This document shows positions 5,032-12,251 of a DNA stretch of 24,282 nt, piece by piece. Position 1 is the stretch's first letter; every line of letters starts with the position of its first letter. The position numbers and the translations under genes were made by a program. A model generated the notes under the pieces. The model was not told the origin of the DNA and made no database searches. It worked only from the letters and a program-made list of their open reading frames with translations. The DNA is from a candidate division WWE3 bacterium RIFCSPHIGHO2_01_FULL_40_23 (GTDB lineage Bacteria > Patescibacteria > WWE3 > UBA101185 > 2-01-FULL-41-18). The DNA lies in the NCBI GenBank assembly GCA_001772615.1, contig MEUZ01000002.1, positions 1 to 24,282 on the forward strand, read 5' to 3'.

Positions 5032-7542
5032 GTGCTATATCCTGATACCTCTGTCCTTTCTAAGAAAGATATTCTTTCTAAACTTGAATCCTCAATGGAG
5101 GGTTTAAAAGAAGGGGATGTTAAAAAAAGGCAGCTCAAAGGATTAAACACACTGTCCGCCCATCAGATAAGACCCTGGGAAATACTTTTATCGCAATTTA
5201 AAACCTCTTTCGGATACCTTCTCATAATCGCTTCTCTAATCTCATTCCTTTTAGGTGAAGCGCTTGACGGGCTGATAATTATCGCTTTTGTTCTTATAAA
5301 CGCTCTGCTTGGATTTTTCCAAGAATATAGGGCCGAAGTTTCACTTGGAAAGTTAAGAAAACTTATATCTTGGACTACAAATGTAAAAAGGGACGGAGAA
5401 ATGAAAACAATAAACGACGAAGATGTGGTGGAGGGGGACATTCTTCTTCTTAAGGCCGGGGATTTAATCCCCGCAGAAGTAAGATTTATTGATGGAAATG
5501 ACATTCAAGTTGATGAGAGCATTTTAACTGGGGAGTCAGTTCCAGTAGTTAAAACTTCAGAACCGTTAACACAGACTCCATCTGAAATTGCCGAGGCACA
5601 CAACACAGGCTTTTCAGGAACTCTTCTTTCATCAGGCGAAACTACTGCAATTGTGATAGCTATCGGAAACAACACCGAACTTGGCAGAATAGCAAAGCTC
5701 ACTCTTGAAACCGAAACTCAAAGCGGGTTTAGCAAAAGAATAGAGGAGCTAAGTAAAGCGATCATTTGGGTAATGGCAGGAACTATATTATTTGTGCTTG
5801 CGTTGCACTTGTTATTTAAAGGAGCAGGTTTAAACATAGGTGAGCTAGCAGTTTTTTCCATAGCCCTCGCAGTTGGGGTCATACCGGAAGCCCTCCCTCT
5901 TGTAATTACAATTTCACTTTCAACCGGCGCTTTAAGACTTGCGCATAAAAAAGTTGTTCCAAAAAGGCTCTCCGCAATTGAAGACCTTGGAAGCATTGAT
6001 ATTTTGTGCACAGATAAAACCGGAACCATAACGGAAAATAAACTTACCGTTTCGGAAGTCTTCTCAAACGATAAGAAACGTGTCTTAAAGCTTGCGCTTT
6101 TAGGTTCCATTCTTCCTAAGGGAGGGGACACGCCTACCGATTCTTTTGACACAGCAATCTGGAAAGCTCACGAAGAGAAAGAAAAAGAAGAGGCGTTAAA
6201 CACGAACAAAATTGCAGAGCTTCCGTTTGATCCCGTAAGAAGAAGAAACAGCGTAATAATAAAAGGCGATGGTAGGATGACATTAATAGTAAGGGGAGCT
6301 TACGAGGAGATTTCGGAGCTTTGCTTAAACAAAGACTTTTCCAATTCAAATGAGGTTATTTCCTTTGTAAAAACCGCAGGCCATAACGGGAAAAGAACAA
6401 TAGCGGTCGCCTCAAAAAACATAAATGATGATGCTTTAGATATAAAAAATGAAGAGAGAAATTTAACTTTTGAAGGCATCATTTCATTTTCGGACCCTTT
6501 AAAACACAGTGCCAAAAACGCAATTCTAGAAGCCGAAAAACTTGGGATTCAAATAAGAATACTGACAGGGGATGCCCCCGAAGTTGCCGCAAACATCGGC
6601 AGGGAAATAGGTCTTATAAAAGACGGGGAAGAAATTATAACCGGAAAAGACTATGACCTTTTAAGTGAAGGTGAGAAAACGAAATTCTTGGACAAGATAA
6701 TAATTTTTGCAAGAGTTTCCCCCGAACAGAAATTTGACATCATAAAAAGGCTTAAAGAAAAGCATACGGTCGGATTTCTTGGTGAGGGATTTAACGACGC
6801 ACCGGCCGTAAAGGAGGCACACGTGGGGCTTGTCGTAGATAATGCCTCGGATGTCACAAAGGACGCGGCCGATATCATCCTCCTCTCAAAAAGCCTTGAG
6901 ACAATAATTAACGGGGTTAAAGAAGGACGAACCACATTCACAAATACCATAAAATACATAAGAACCACTCTTACAAGTAATTTCGGAAATTTTATCGCGC
7001 TGGCCTTTTCTTCTCTTTTCATTCCTTTTCTCCCAATGCTTCCGATTCAGATACTTCTTGTTAACCTTCTCACGGATTTTCCAATGATTGCCGTCTCAAC
7101 CGATACAGTCTCCGGCGAAAATTTAAAAAAACCAAAAAAATACGCAGTAAAATCAATTATCGCTCTCGCTTTACTTCTTGGACTTGTGAGTACTTTTTTT
7201 GACTTCACCACTTTCTTTTATTTTTTAAGGTTCGGGTCCGCATCACTTCAAACCTTATGGTTTACCGAAAGTGTCTTAACGGAACTTGCGCTTTTATTTT
7301 CCATAAGGACATCTCACTTCTTTTTGAAAGGTTCAAAACCAAGTTCATGGATTGTGATTCTCACAGTTGTTACTTTTATATCCGCAATTTTTATACCTTT
7401 TTCAAGCATGGGGAGGGCGATATTTGGCTTTAAACAACCTGAAGTTTCACAAATGGCAACGGTTTTTATGCTTGTTGCATTGTATTTTGTTATAACGGAA
7501 ACAGTAAAGCTTATTTACTACAAGGTTAAGGGAGATGAATAA
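5032..7542 (+). CDS. P-type cation-transporting ATPase (MgtA/P2-P3 type)
   Basis: This 836-residue membrane pump has the full P-type order: N-terminal cation-ATPase domain (1-60), membrane hairpin (about 55-100), actuator domain with T166-G-E-S169, two helices with PEALP, phosphorylation site DKTGT at D328, nucleotide-binding domain, and a C-terminal membrane domain. The stretch from TSNFGN to FIPFLPMLPIQIL is close to MgtA-type magnesium pumps, while the PEALP helix resembles P2 calcium or sodium pumps, so the ion is uncertain. The hinge motif normally GDGxND reads GEGFND (584-589), with glutamate 585 replacing the conserved aspartate. The start is a GTG with TATTAT (5020-5025) six bases upstream. 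It has no partner gene nearby. Confidence 0.9.
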   Translation: MLYPDTSVLSKKDILSKLESSMEGLKEGDVKKRQLKGLNTLSAHQIRPWEILLSQFKTSFGYLLIIASLISFLLGEALDGLIIIAFVLINALLGFFQEYRAEVSLGKLRKLISWTTNVKRDGEMKTINDEDVVEGDILLLKAGDLIPAEVRFIDGNDIQVDESILTGESVPVVKTSEPLTQTPSEIAEAHNTGFSGTLLSSGETTAIVIAIGNNTELGRIAKLTLETETQSGFSKRIEELSKAIIWVMAGTILFVLALHLLFKGAGLNIGELAVFSIALAVGVIPEALPLVITISLSTGALRLAHKKVVPKRLSAIEDLGSIDILCTDKTGTITENKLTVSEVFSNDKKRVLKLALLGSILPKGGDTPTDSFDTAIWKAHEEKEKEEALNTNKIAELPFDPVRRRNSVIIKGDGRMTLIVRGAYEEISELCLNKDFSNSNEVISFVKTAGHNGKRTIAVASKNINDDALDIKNEERNLTFEGIISFSDPLKHSAKNAILEAEKLGIQIRILTGDAPEVAANIGREIGLIKDGEEIITGKDYDLLSEGEKTKFLDKIIIFARVSPEQKFDIIKRLKEKHTVGFLGEGFNDAPAVKEAHVGLVVDNASDVTKDAADIILLSKSLETIINGVKEGRTTFTNTIKYIRTTLTSNFGNFIALAFSSLFIPFLPMLPIQILLVNLLTDFPMIAVSTDTVSGENLKKPKKYAVKSIIALALLLGLVSTFFDFTTFFYFLRFGSASLQTLWFTESVLTELALLFSIRTSHFFLKGSKPSSWIVILTVVTFISAIFIPFSSMGRAIFGFKQPEVSQMATVFMLVALYFVITETVKLIYYKVKGDE

Positions 7543-7571
7543 AAAAGGCGACCTTTACGGCATTGAACCAA

Positions 7572-8240
7572 TTAAGCAAATAAATCAAGGAACAAGTTAA
7601 TCTCAATAAGCCTGGTTTTTAAATCCTTCTTCTGCGCTAGCTTTTTTGCTTCTTCACCATACTCTCTGGCCTCTTTTAACTTTTTCCTATTATATAAAAT
7701 AAGGCCTTTGGTAAGAAGAGCTTTGCTTTTCCAGATTGATCTGTGAGGCTCCCTTTCCTTTTCCCAATTTTTTTCGCACAGCTTAAGCGCCTCATCTATT
7801 ACCCGCCCAGCCTCCCTGATATGCCCTGTTCTTAGAAGAAACGTAGCTTTGTGTGAAAGAATATCGGCTTTTGGCATTGACTTATCAAAAAGAGGCAGGG
7901 CCTCTTCGCAGTACTTCAAGGCCACCTCAAAATTTCCAAAAGCGTTGGCAAGAGACATTATGGCGCGAAGTGGGAGTGCTCGTTCCATACCGCGCTCATC
8001 CGCTGTCTTTAGGGCCTCTATTGATAAGTTCAGGCCTTCATTAATAAGAACTAACCCCTTTAACTTTTTACTGTAAGCGAGGTGATCGGTTGCTTCTATT
8101 AGATTAAAGTGATCCCCCTCTTCCTCAAAAATTTTTAGGGCTTCATTTAGCAGTTTCTCGGCTTTTTCAAACTCCAGCGCTTCACGGGCTTTCCACCCCT
8201 CCTCCATAATCTTTTTTGCATACTTTAGCTTTTCGTTCAT
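7572..8240 (-). CDS. TPR-repeat protein
   Basis: This protein of about 222 residues is almost wholly alpha-helical, with repeated 34-residue-like units (for example ALEFEKAEKLLNEALKIFEE, GNFEVALKYCEEALPLFD and KKLKEAREYGEEAKKLAQ). Such tetratricopeptide repeats form a solenoid for protein binding; no catalytic domain is fused. It has no signal peptide. I prefer the ATG at 8240 (MNEKLKYAKK) to the upstream start at 8294 because a perfect TATAAT (8250-8255) lies nine bases before it, inside the longer frame. It is convergent with the P-type ATPase gene, with 29 bases between stops. Confidence 0.78.
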   Translation of the reverse strand: MNEKLKYAKKIMEEGWKAREALEFEKAEKLLNEALKIFEEEGDHFNLIEATDHLAYSKKLKGLVLINEGLNLSIEALKTADERGMERALPLRAIMSLANAFGNFEVALKYCEEALPLFDKSMPKADILSHKATFLLRTGHIREAGRVIDEALKLCEKNWEKEREPHRSIWKSKALLTKGLILYNRKKLKEAREYGEEAKKLAQKKDLKTRLIEINLFLDLFA

Positions 8241-8249
8241 CTTTGTATC

Positions 8250-8255
8250 ATTATA
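8250..8255 (-). promoter_or_regulatory. -10 box (TATAAT) of the TPR gene
   Basis: A perfect TATAAT on the minus strand lies nine bases before ATG 8240. It argues that the upstream in-frame ATG at 8294 is not used, because transcription would start downstream of it. Confidence 0.5.
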
Positions 8256-8310
8256 CTTTAACACCTCAACTCCCACATTTGCTAGATTCATCAAAACAGT
8301 GAGCTGGGCG

Positions 8311-8319
8311 TGTTAAAAT
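8311..8319 (+). promoter_or_regulatory. Extended -10 promoter of the HEWGH gene
   Basis: TGTTAAAAT (8311-8319) matches the extended -10 form TGnTAnAAT-like and ends eight bases before ATG 8328. It favours that ATG over the GTG at 8310. No clear -35 box or Shine-Dalgarno sequence is seen. Confidence 0.5.
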
Positions 8320-8327
8320 TTAACTTA

Positions 8328-9467
8328 ATGAGTGTGGAAAAAGCCTTAAGATACGAAGCCGAATCGGATGCCTTCATGGAAAAATACATTGAAACGCCTT
8401 CCACTTCCGAAAGAATTGCTCTTGCGGAAGAATTCTTTAAAACGGAGGTGGTTTCCGATACTTTTCTTGCTTTTTATTCAACCCTTACCCCCGAAAGAGT
8501 AGAGGCATATTCAGTAATGCAAACCGAAATCGCGCAGAAGACCTCAAGAAGCACTTCCGAGCAAATAGAAGCGGGTGTTGAGATCCCAAAATTAAAACTC
8601 CACCCTTTTGTGTGGGATATAAGAAACTTTTACACAACCGTTAGATACTTCAAAACGGTAGATCCGGAAAGCCTGCCCCAAGGCACTGATCCTAAACAGA
8701 TTACAGACGAGGCGTGGGAGGATGTTATTATCGGATTTAACCTTGATCCTCGTAAGATCCCCGAGATACTTGTGGAACCCCTAAGCTGGATGAGAGGAAA
8801 AATTGAGGCAGGAGAGGTTCTTCTTCTTGACTCAAGTTTATACCCTGACACGGATCTTCAGAAAAAAATGTTAGGTTGGTCAAAAAGCACGGAATCTGTG
8901 CTTGGTTTACTTAATAACAAACGGTTGGGGGTGGGAGGACCTAATATCCTTGTTATAAATTCTAATTCAATTTCCCCCCAAATTAGCAGGGCCAACCTAC
9001 TTCTTGGGCTTTCTCATGAGTGGGGGCACGACAAACTTGCGGACTATAGAGAAACCCACCCGTCATCTCTAGGTGAAAATGAAAATGTTTTTAACGAATT
9101 TGTCTCCATGATGGAGGAGCAAAGGCTGTACAGTCTTCTAAAGAAATCGGGGTACAATGAAGGTCTACCGGACCTTTCAACTTCCTTTGAAGTATCGGAG
9201 GATGAGAGGGGAACCGCCACAGAGGCGATGATTCCCTACAGCGACCAGGATATTACCTACGCCCATTCACAAACCGCGGCAATAATATGGAGAGCATACA
9301 GCCATACCGTTGACGTTGAAAGTAAGCGTGAAAGGAGACGCCACTTTTTTGATGGATTAAAGGAAGGGGGGGATCTTCTTGAACTTCTTCATGAAGTTGA
9401 AAATATGAAACCGGTAACAGTGCAGGTCTTTGGCCGCGACGAAATCAGATGGGAAAAGATTAAATAG
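8328..9467 (+). CDS. Putative zinc metallopeptidase-like protein (HEWGH), family not recognised
   Basis: I do not recognise the family. The 379-residue protein has a H230-E-W-G-H234 motif in a helix (LLLGLSHEWGHDKLADY), matching the HExxH zinc-binding signature, with E257 in VFNEFVSMMEE 23 residues later as a candidate third ligand, as in gluzincins. There is no signal peptide or membrane span, so it would act in the cytoplasm. The N-terminal part is helical and rich in Glu. Peptidase activity is inferred from the motif only. Start chosen at ATG 8328 (MSVEKALRYEAES) because of the promoter just before it. It is divergent from the TPR gene (starts 87 bp apart). Confidence 0.65.
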   Translation: MSVEKALRYEAESDAFMEKYIETPSTSERIALAEEFFKTEVVSDTFLAFYSTLTPERVEAYSVMQTEIAQKTSRSTSEQIEAGVEIPKLKLHPFVWDIRNFYTTVRYFKTVDPESLPQGTDPKQITDEAWEDVIIGFNLDPRKIPEILVEPLSWMRGKIEAGEVLLLDSSLYPDTDLQKKMLGWSKSTESVLGLLNNKRLGVGGPNILVINSNSISPQISRANLLLGLSHEWGHDKLADYRETHPSSLGENENVFNEFVSMMEEQRLYSLLKKSGYNEGLPDLSTSFEVSEDERGTATEAMIPYSDQDITYAHSQTAAIIWRAYSHTVDVESKRERRRHFFDGLKEGGDLLELLHEVENMKPVTVQVFGRDEIRWEKIK

Positions 9468-9569
9468 CAAAAAACCTCCATCCCACGGTAAAATAAAAAA
9501 ATCCACCGAAAGAGAAAACCCATCCGGCGGAAACGTAAAGCGGGACAATTTGGGTTATCGGGAGTTACG

Positions 9570-9645
9570 TGGTGTGCCTGGGGGGATTTGAACCTCCGAT
9601 CTTCAGGTCCGCAACCTGACGTTCTATCCGCTGAACTACAGGCAC
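9570..9645 (-). tRNA. tRNA-Arg(GCG), CCA encoded
   Basis: On the minus strand GTGCCTG (5' end 9645) pairs with CAGGCAC (9574-9580), then discriminator A and an encoded CCA (9570-9572). The anticodon stem TCAGG/CCTGA holds the loop TTGCGGA, giving anticodon GCG, which reads CGC and by wobble CGU. D-arm and T-arm (GGTTCAAATCC) are normal and the variable loop is short. Most bacteria use ACG, edited to inosine, for these codons. A TATAAC at 9653-9658 lies seven bases before the mature 5' end. Confidence 0.94.
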
Positions 9646-9698
9646 ACAATAGGTTATATTTTATCATCAATAAGAACTTGGGCAGGATGGTAATACCG

Positions 9699-10286
9699 TC
9701 ACTCAAGGGAGATTTTACCGGAAACGTGTCTAAAGGCCTTATCAAAAACAGTATGAGGAGGTTCGGATCTCATTGGAAGATGCTTGTCCAAAATATCCTT
9801 TACCTGTGAAACCGAAACTCCCTCCAGAATTAAAAACATTCTCCCCGGATACGGCTCCCTGGTATCAACATTTAAAATATCAAAACCTTCCTCCTTCGTC
9901 AGAAAGTAATATTTAAAATCGGACCAGTAGTATTGCCTCCCGTAATAGTAAATTCCGTAATTGTCTATTTCATGCTTCACCTTCTCGGGCGGAATGGAAG
10001 AAAGGACATAAAACAAAACAAAAATGCTCACAAGAACCGCGATTAGGAAAAACTGCCCGGCAAGAACAAGAAGAACCGATACCACAAAAATCAAAGAACC
10101 GAGTTTTTTATAAAATTGAGGCGACCTTTGCCTGAAAGTCCTTGAGGGGGAGGACCATGTAAGGAGAACTTCTCTGTTAGGTGGAATTTCTTTTTCCCTA
10201 TCAGTAACAGGAAGTCTAATTTCCGATTTTTCGGAATCTTTTTTCGGGGGATTTACAAAGCTAAGCGCAGTTTTAAATACATCCAT
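9699..10286 (-). CDS. Membrane protein of unknown function with two transmembrane segments
   Basis: This 195-residue protein begins with a charged, proline-containing cytoplasmic part (1-58), followed by two adjacent hydrophobic segments (about 63-80 and 83-98, in GSLIFVVSVLLVLAGQFFLIAVLVSIFVLFYVL) and a C-terminal soluble domain of about 90 residues with NYGIYYYGRQYYWSDFKYYF. The layout of a membrane hairpin followed by a beta-rich domain beginning with a tyrosine-rich strand recalls bacterial PH-domain/YcxB-like membrane proteins, but this is only a resemblance. It stands alone between two tRNA genes. The start at ATG 10286 has no Shine-Dalgarno sequence. Confidence 0.65.
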   Translation of the reverse strand: MDVFKTALSFVNPPKKDSEKSEIRLPVTDREKEIPPNREVLLTWSSPSRTFRQRSPQFYKKLGSLIFVVSVLLVLAGQFFLIAVLVSIFVLFYVLSSIPPEKVKHEIDNYGIYYYGRQYYWSDFKYYFLTKEEGFDILNVDTREPYPGRMFLILEGVSVSQVKDILDKHLPMRSEPPHTVFDKAFRHVSGKISLE

Positions 10287-10417
10287 AAATGTCTAGCAGA
10301 AGGAACGACAATCAAATCCTGCTTCGTTCCAACAAACTCTAAGGCTCGCGACCCCGCCTCGTCCTCGACAAGCTCGGACTGCGGCATTCGAATCCTGACA
10401 ACCGCAGTAAAATTTTA
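10287..10417. repeat. GC-rich repeat-like flank of tRNA-Ser(GCT)
   Basis: This gap holds no gene. Positions 10353-10380 are a GC-rich imperfect inverted repeat (GTCC...GGAC around a TCGACAAGCTC core). An 11-base string, CTGCGGCATTC at 10379-10389, also occurs at 101-111 in the flank of tRNA-Ser(GGA), and the following ATTCGAATCCTG resembles a tRNA T-arm. These look like dispersed repeat debris next to serine tRNA genes. Confidence 0.4.
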
Positions 10418-10505
10418 TGGCGGAGGGTACAGGATTCGAACCTGTGGACGGGTATTACCCGTCACGGCTTAGCAAGCCGCTGCATTACCGCTCTGCCAAC
10501 CCTCC
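10418..10505 (-). tRNA. tRNA-Ser(GCT), CCA encoded
   Basis: On the minus strand the acceptor GGAGGGT (5' end 10505) pairs with ACCCTCC (10422-10428), followed by G and an encoded CCA (10418-10420). The anticodon loop TTGCTAA in the stem GCGGC/GCCGT gives GCT, reading AGC and AGU. A long variable arm (GACGGG/CCCGTC) and T-arm GGTTCGAATCC confirm serine. A TATACT at 10534-10539 upstream is a plausible -10 box with a leader of about 20 to 30 bases. Confidence 0.95.
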
Positions 10506-10591
10506 AAGAACAGGCTAAACCCCTACCCTTTTAAGTATAATTTACTACACACTTAAACATTTTGCACGCTTTTTTAGGTAAAGGCCTGTAC

Positions 10592-11287
10592 TTAATTAAC
10601 GGCCCTCGCAAGGGAAAAACACCACACAAACCTTGTCCCCGCTTCCTTCAAAGCTCTACAGCAGGACAAAAATGTGGCCCCGGTTGTACAGACATCATCA
10701 ACTAAAAGCACATCTTTGCCATGAACTAACGCGGAAACCTGAAAAACCCCAGACACATTCACAAACCTCTCACCTCTTGCAAGACGGGACTGCGGGCGGG
10801 TTTCTTTAATTTTCTTAAGAACATTCCCCACAAAAGGTACACCAAACCTTGCCGCAAGAACTTGCGCTATGACATCACTTTGATTAAACCCCCTTAAGCT
10901 AAGTTTTTCATGACTTAACGGAACGGGAATAACAAGAGCCTCGTTGCCAAAAGCGATACCTACTTCATAAAGGTAGTAATAGGCAATATCCGCCAAAGTT
11001 TCATAAAGATAAAAGGTCTTTCCCCGAAACTTCCCCTCAAGGATAGCCTTTCGTACAAGGTCGCTGTAAACAAAAGGAGAAATAAACCTTTCAGGCGTGT
11101 AAAAGGTAGCGCAGGAAGGATGAGTGAATCCTTTTATACTTTGGCCCCCGCACACAAGACAGGTATTTAGGTGGTTAAACTCTATCCTTTCAATACATTT
11201 TAAGCAGATAACAACTCCGAATTTACCGCATCCAGCGCAAAAAGGAGGAAATAAAATGTCAAGGATAGTTTTAAACAAGATATCCAC
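10592..11287 (-). CDS. comF: ComF family protein (phosphoribosyltransferase-like)
   Basis: This protein of about 231 residues has the ComF layout. First comes an N-terminal zinc ribbon after LDILFPPF with C17xxC20 and C28xxC31, then a further CLVCGG pair, and finally a phosphoribosyltransferase domain with the PRPP-binding loop VLLVDDVCTTGAT (about 193-205). ComF proteins are linked to DNA uptake for natural transformation. The frame is open up to 11437, but its first part overlaps palindromic repeats and a good promoter (TTGATC 11345-11350, 17 bases, TATACT 11322-11327) lies inside it, so ATG 11359 cannot be used from that promoter. I chose GTG 11287, which gives the usual family N-terminus; this start is uncertain. 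Confidence 0.85.
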   Translation of the reverse strand: MDILFKTILDILFPPFCAGCGKFGVVICLKCIERIEFNHLNTCLVCGGQSIKGFTHPSCATFYTPERFISPFVYSDLVRKAILEGKFRGKTFYLYETLADIAYYYLYEVGIAFGNEALVIPVPLSHEKLSLRGFNQSDVIAQVLAARFGVPFVGNVLKKIKETRPQSRLARGERFVNVSGVFQVSALVHGKDVLLVDDVCTTGATFLSCCRALKEAGTRFVWCFSLARAVN

Positions 11288-11321
11288 AACGTTAGAAAGG
11301 TTGTAGAAACAATTTAAATCA

Positions 11322-11350
11322 AGTATACATCTTATAGTAGATGTGATCAA
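11322..11350 (-). promoter_or_regulatory. Promoter of comF
   Basis: On the minus strand TTGATC (11345-11350) and TATACT (11322-11327) are spaced by 17 bases. The start of transcription would be near 11315, with a leader of about 28 bases to GTG 11287. It shows that the upstream in-frame ATG codons are not part of the gene. Confidence 0.6.
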
Positions 11351-11371
11351 TGAACTCATAGTTATAGCTGC

Positions 11372-11395
11372 GTCATTCCTGTGAAAGCAGGAATC
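11372..11395. repeat. Palindromic element (GTCATTCCTG...CAGGAATC)
   Basis: A 24-base element in which ATTCCTG pairs with CAGGAAT around a GTGAAAG-type centre. It belongs to the same family as 15593-15616, which has the same bases except for two changes that preserve pairing, in the opposite orientation. It resembles the GTCATTCCCGCGAAAGCGGGAATC-like small dispersed palindromes common in bacterial intergenic DNA. Confidence 0.75.
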
Positions 11396-11414
11396 CCATT
11401 GGAATCGCTGTAGA

Positions 11415-11449
11415 GATCCCATGGGATCCCGGGTCAAGCCCGGGATGAC
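11415..11449. repeat. Two overlapping palindromes between comF and the HAD gene
   Basis: GATCCCATGGGATC at 11415-11428 is a perfect 14-base palindrome. It overlaps a hairpin at 11425-11449 in which ATCCCGGG pairs with CCCGGGAT and which ends in GATGAC. Together with 11372-11395 this forms a cluster of three palindromes in the divergent gap between two genes. Confidence 0.75.
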
Positions 11450-11498
11450 GGAAAGGTTGCTCCAGGGTCAGAATGACATACTAAAGTGCTCACCCTGC

Positions 11499-11504
11499 TA
11501 TAAT
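11499..11504 (+). promoter_or_regulatory. -10 box (TATAAT) of the HAD phosphatase gene
   Basis: A perfect TATAAT ends six bases before ATG 11511, predicting a leaderless transcript. It argues against the in-frame ATG at 11421, which lies within the palindromic repeats. The weak TTGCTCC upstream (11457) is too far to be a sure -35 box. Confidence 0.6.
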
Positions 11505-11510
11505 TCCTGC

Positions 11511-12203
11511 ATGCAAAAAGCCGCTTTTCTAGACCTTGATCATACTTTGTATAACGGCTACTTATTTCAGGACTGGATGGAATTTCTGATCTCACAAGGA
11601 GGCTTTTCTAAAAAGGTTTTGGTCAGCCTTGACCTAAAATTATTACTAAACAGGCTTTCGGGTCTTGATTACTTTAAAGCCAGTGAAGACGTCGCAAAAG
11701 CTATAGGAGGAATAATTAAAGGTCACAAAACAGCCGAAGTATTCCCCGTAACATTAGAGTTTGTAAAAAGCGCAAACAGAAATTTTTACGACTATGCAAT
11801 TCCCGCAATTAAAAAGCTTAAAACAGACGGATTTAGAATAATTCTTGTAACAAACGAGGCGGACTTTCTTGCCGAATATATAAAGGATTACCTTGAAGCC
11901 GATGACGCCCTAGGACTTGATTTTGAAATAAAAAACGGCGTTTTCACTGGAAAAGGGCTAAATGACTATTCCGGCAAAAACTCCAAAGCCGGTACAATCA
12001 GGGAGTACGCGGATAAAAACAACATAAATCTTGAGAAGTCTTTGGCAATGGGCGACTCCGAGGCCGATCTTAAGATGCTTGAAGCCGTTGGAAAAGGTTA
12101 TCTTATTAACGCGGATGAAAAAACCAAAGAAAAAGCCAAAGCATTAAGGGCCACAGTAATAAATGAAGAAAGCCAAATACTTCAAATTATCACCCAAACC
12201 TAA
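11511..12203 (+). CDS. HAD-superfamily subfamily IB phosphatase
   Basis: This 230-residue protein starts with AAFLDLDHTL, where D8 and D10 form the DxDxT-type motif of HAD hydrolases (the nucleophile and the acid/base). Motif II is in FRIILVTNEAD, with the threonine, and motif IV is MGDSEADLKML with the conserved acidic pair. A helical cap lies between motifs I and II, as in SerB-like subfamily IB enzymes acting on phosphoserine or related small phosphates. The substrate cannot be deduced. No membrane segment is present. The start at 11511 gives the family-typical N-terminus and lies just after TATAAT. Confidence 0.87.
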   Translation: MQKAAFLDLDHTLYNGYLFQDWMEFLISQGGFSKKVLVSLDLKLLLNRLSGLDYFKASEDVAKAIGGIIKGHKTAEVFPVTLEFVKSANRNFYDYAIPAIKKLKTDGFRIILVTNEADFLAEYIKDYLEADDALGLDFEIKNGVFTGKGLNDYSGKNSKAGTIREYADKNNINLEKSLAMGDSEADLKMLEAVGKGYLINADEKTKEKAKALRATVINEESQILQIITQT

Positions 12204-12215
12204 CAGGTTTTCCCA

Positions 12216-12244
12216 TTGCGCCGCCTAATCATCAGTGATAGCTT
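12216..12244 (+). promoter_or_regulatory. Promoter of the 643-residue protein gene
   Basis: TTGCGC (12216-12221) and TAGCTT (12239-12244) are separated by 17 bases; the -10 box ends seven bases before ATG 12252. The boxes are weak matches but the geometry equals that of neighbouring genes. Confidence 0.45.
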
Positions 12245-12251
12245 TTAATTA

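Noticed and set aside
11288..11437. Upstream extension of the comF frame with ATG 11359 or 11437 as start
   Set aside because: The extension crosses palindromic repeats and a good promoter; the added residues do not look like a ComF N-terminus.
11421..11510. Upstream extension of the HAD phosphatase frame from ATG 11421
   Set aside because: It lies within a palindromic repeat and ahead of the TATAAT at 11499-11504; family members start at the residues encoded from 11511.
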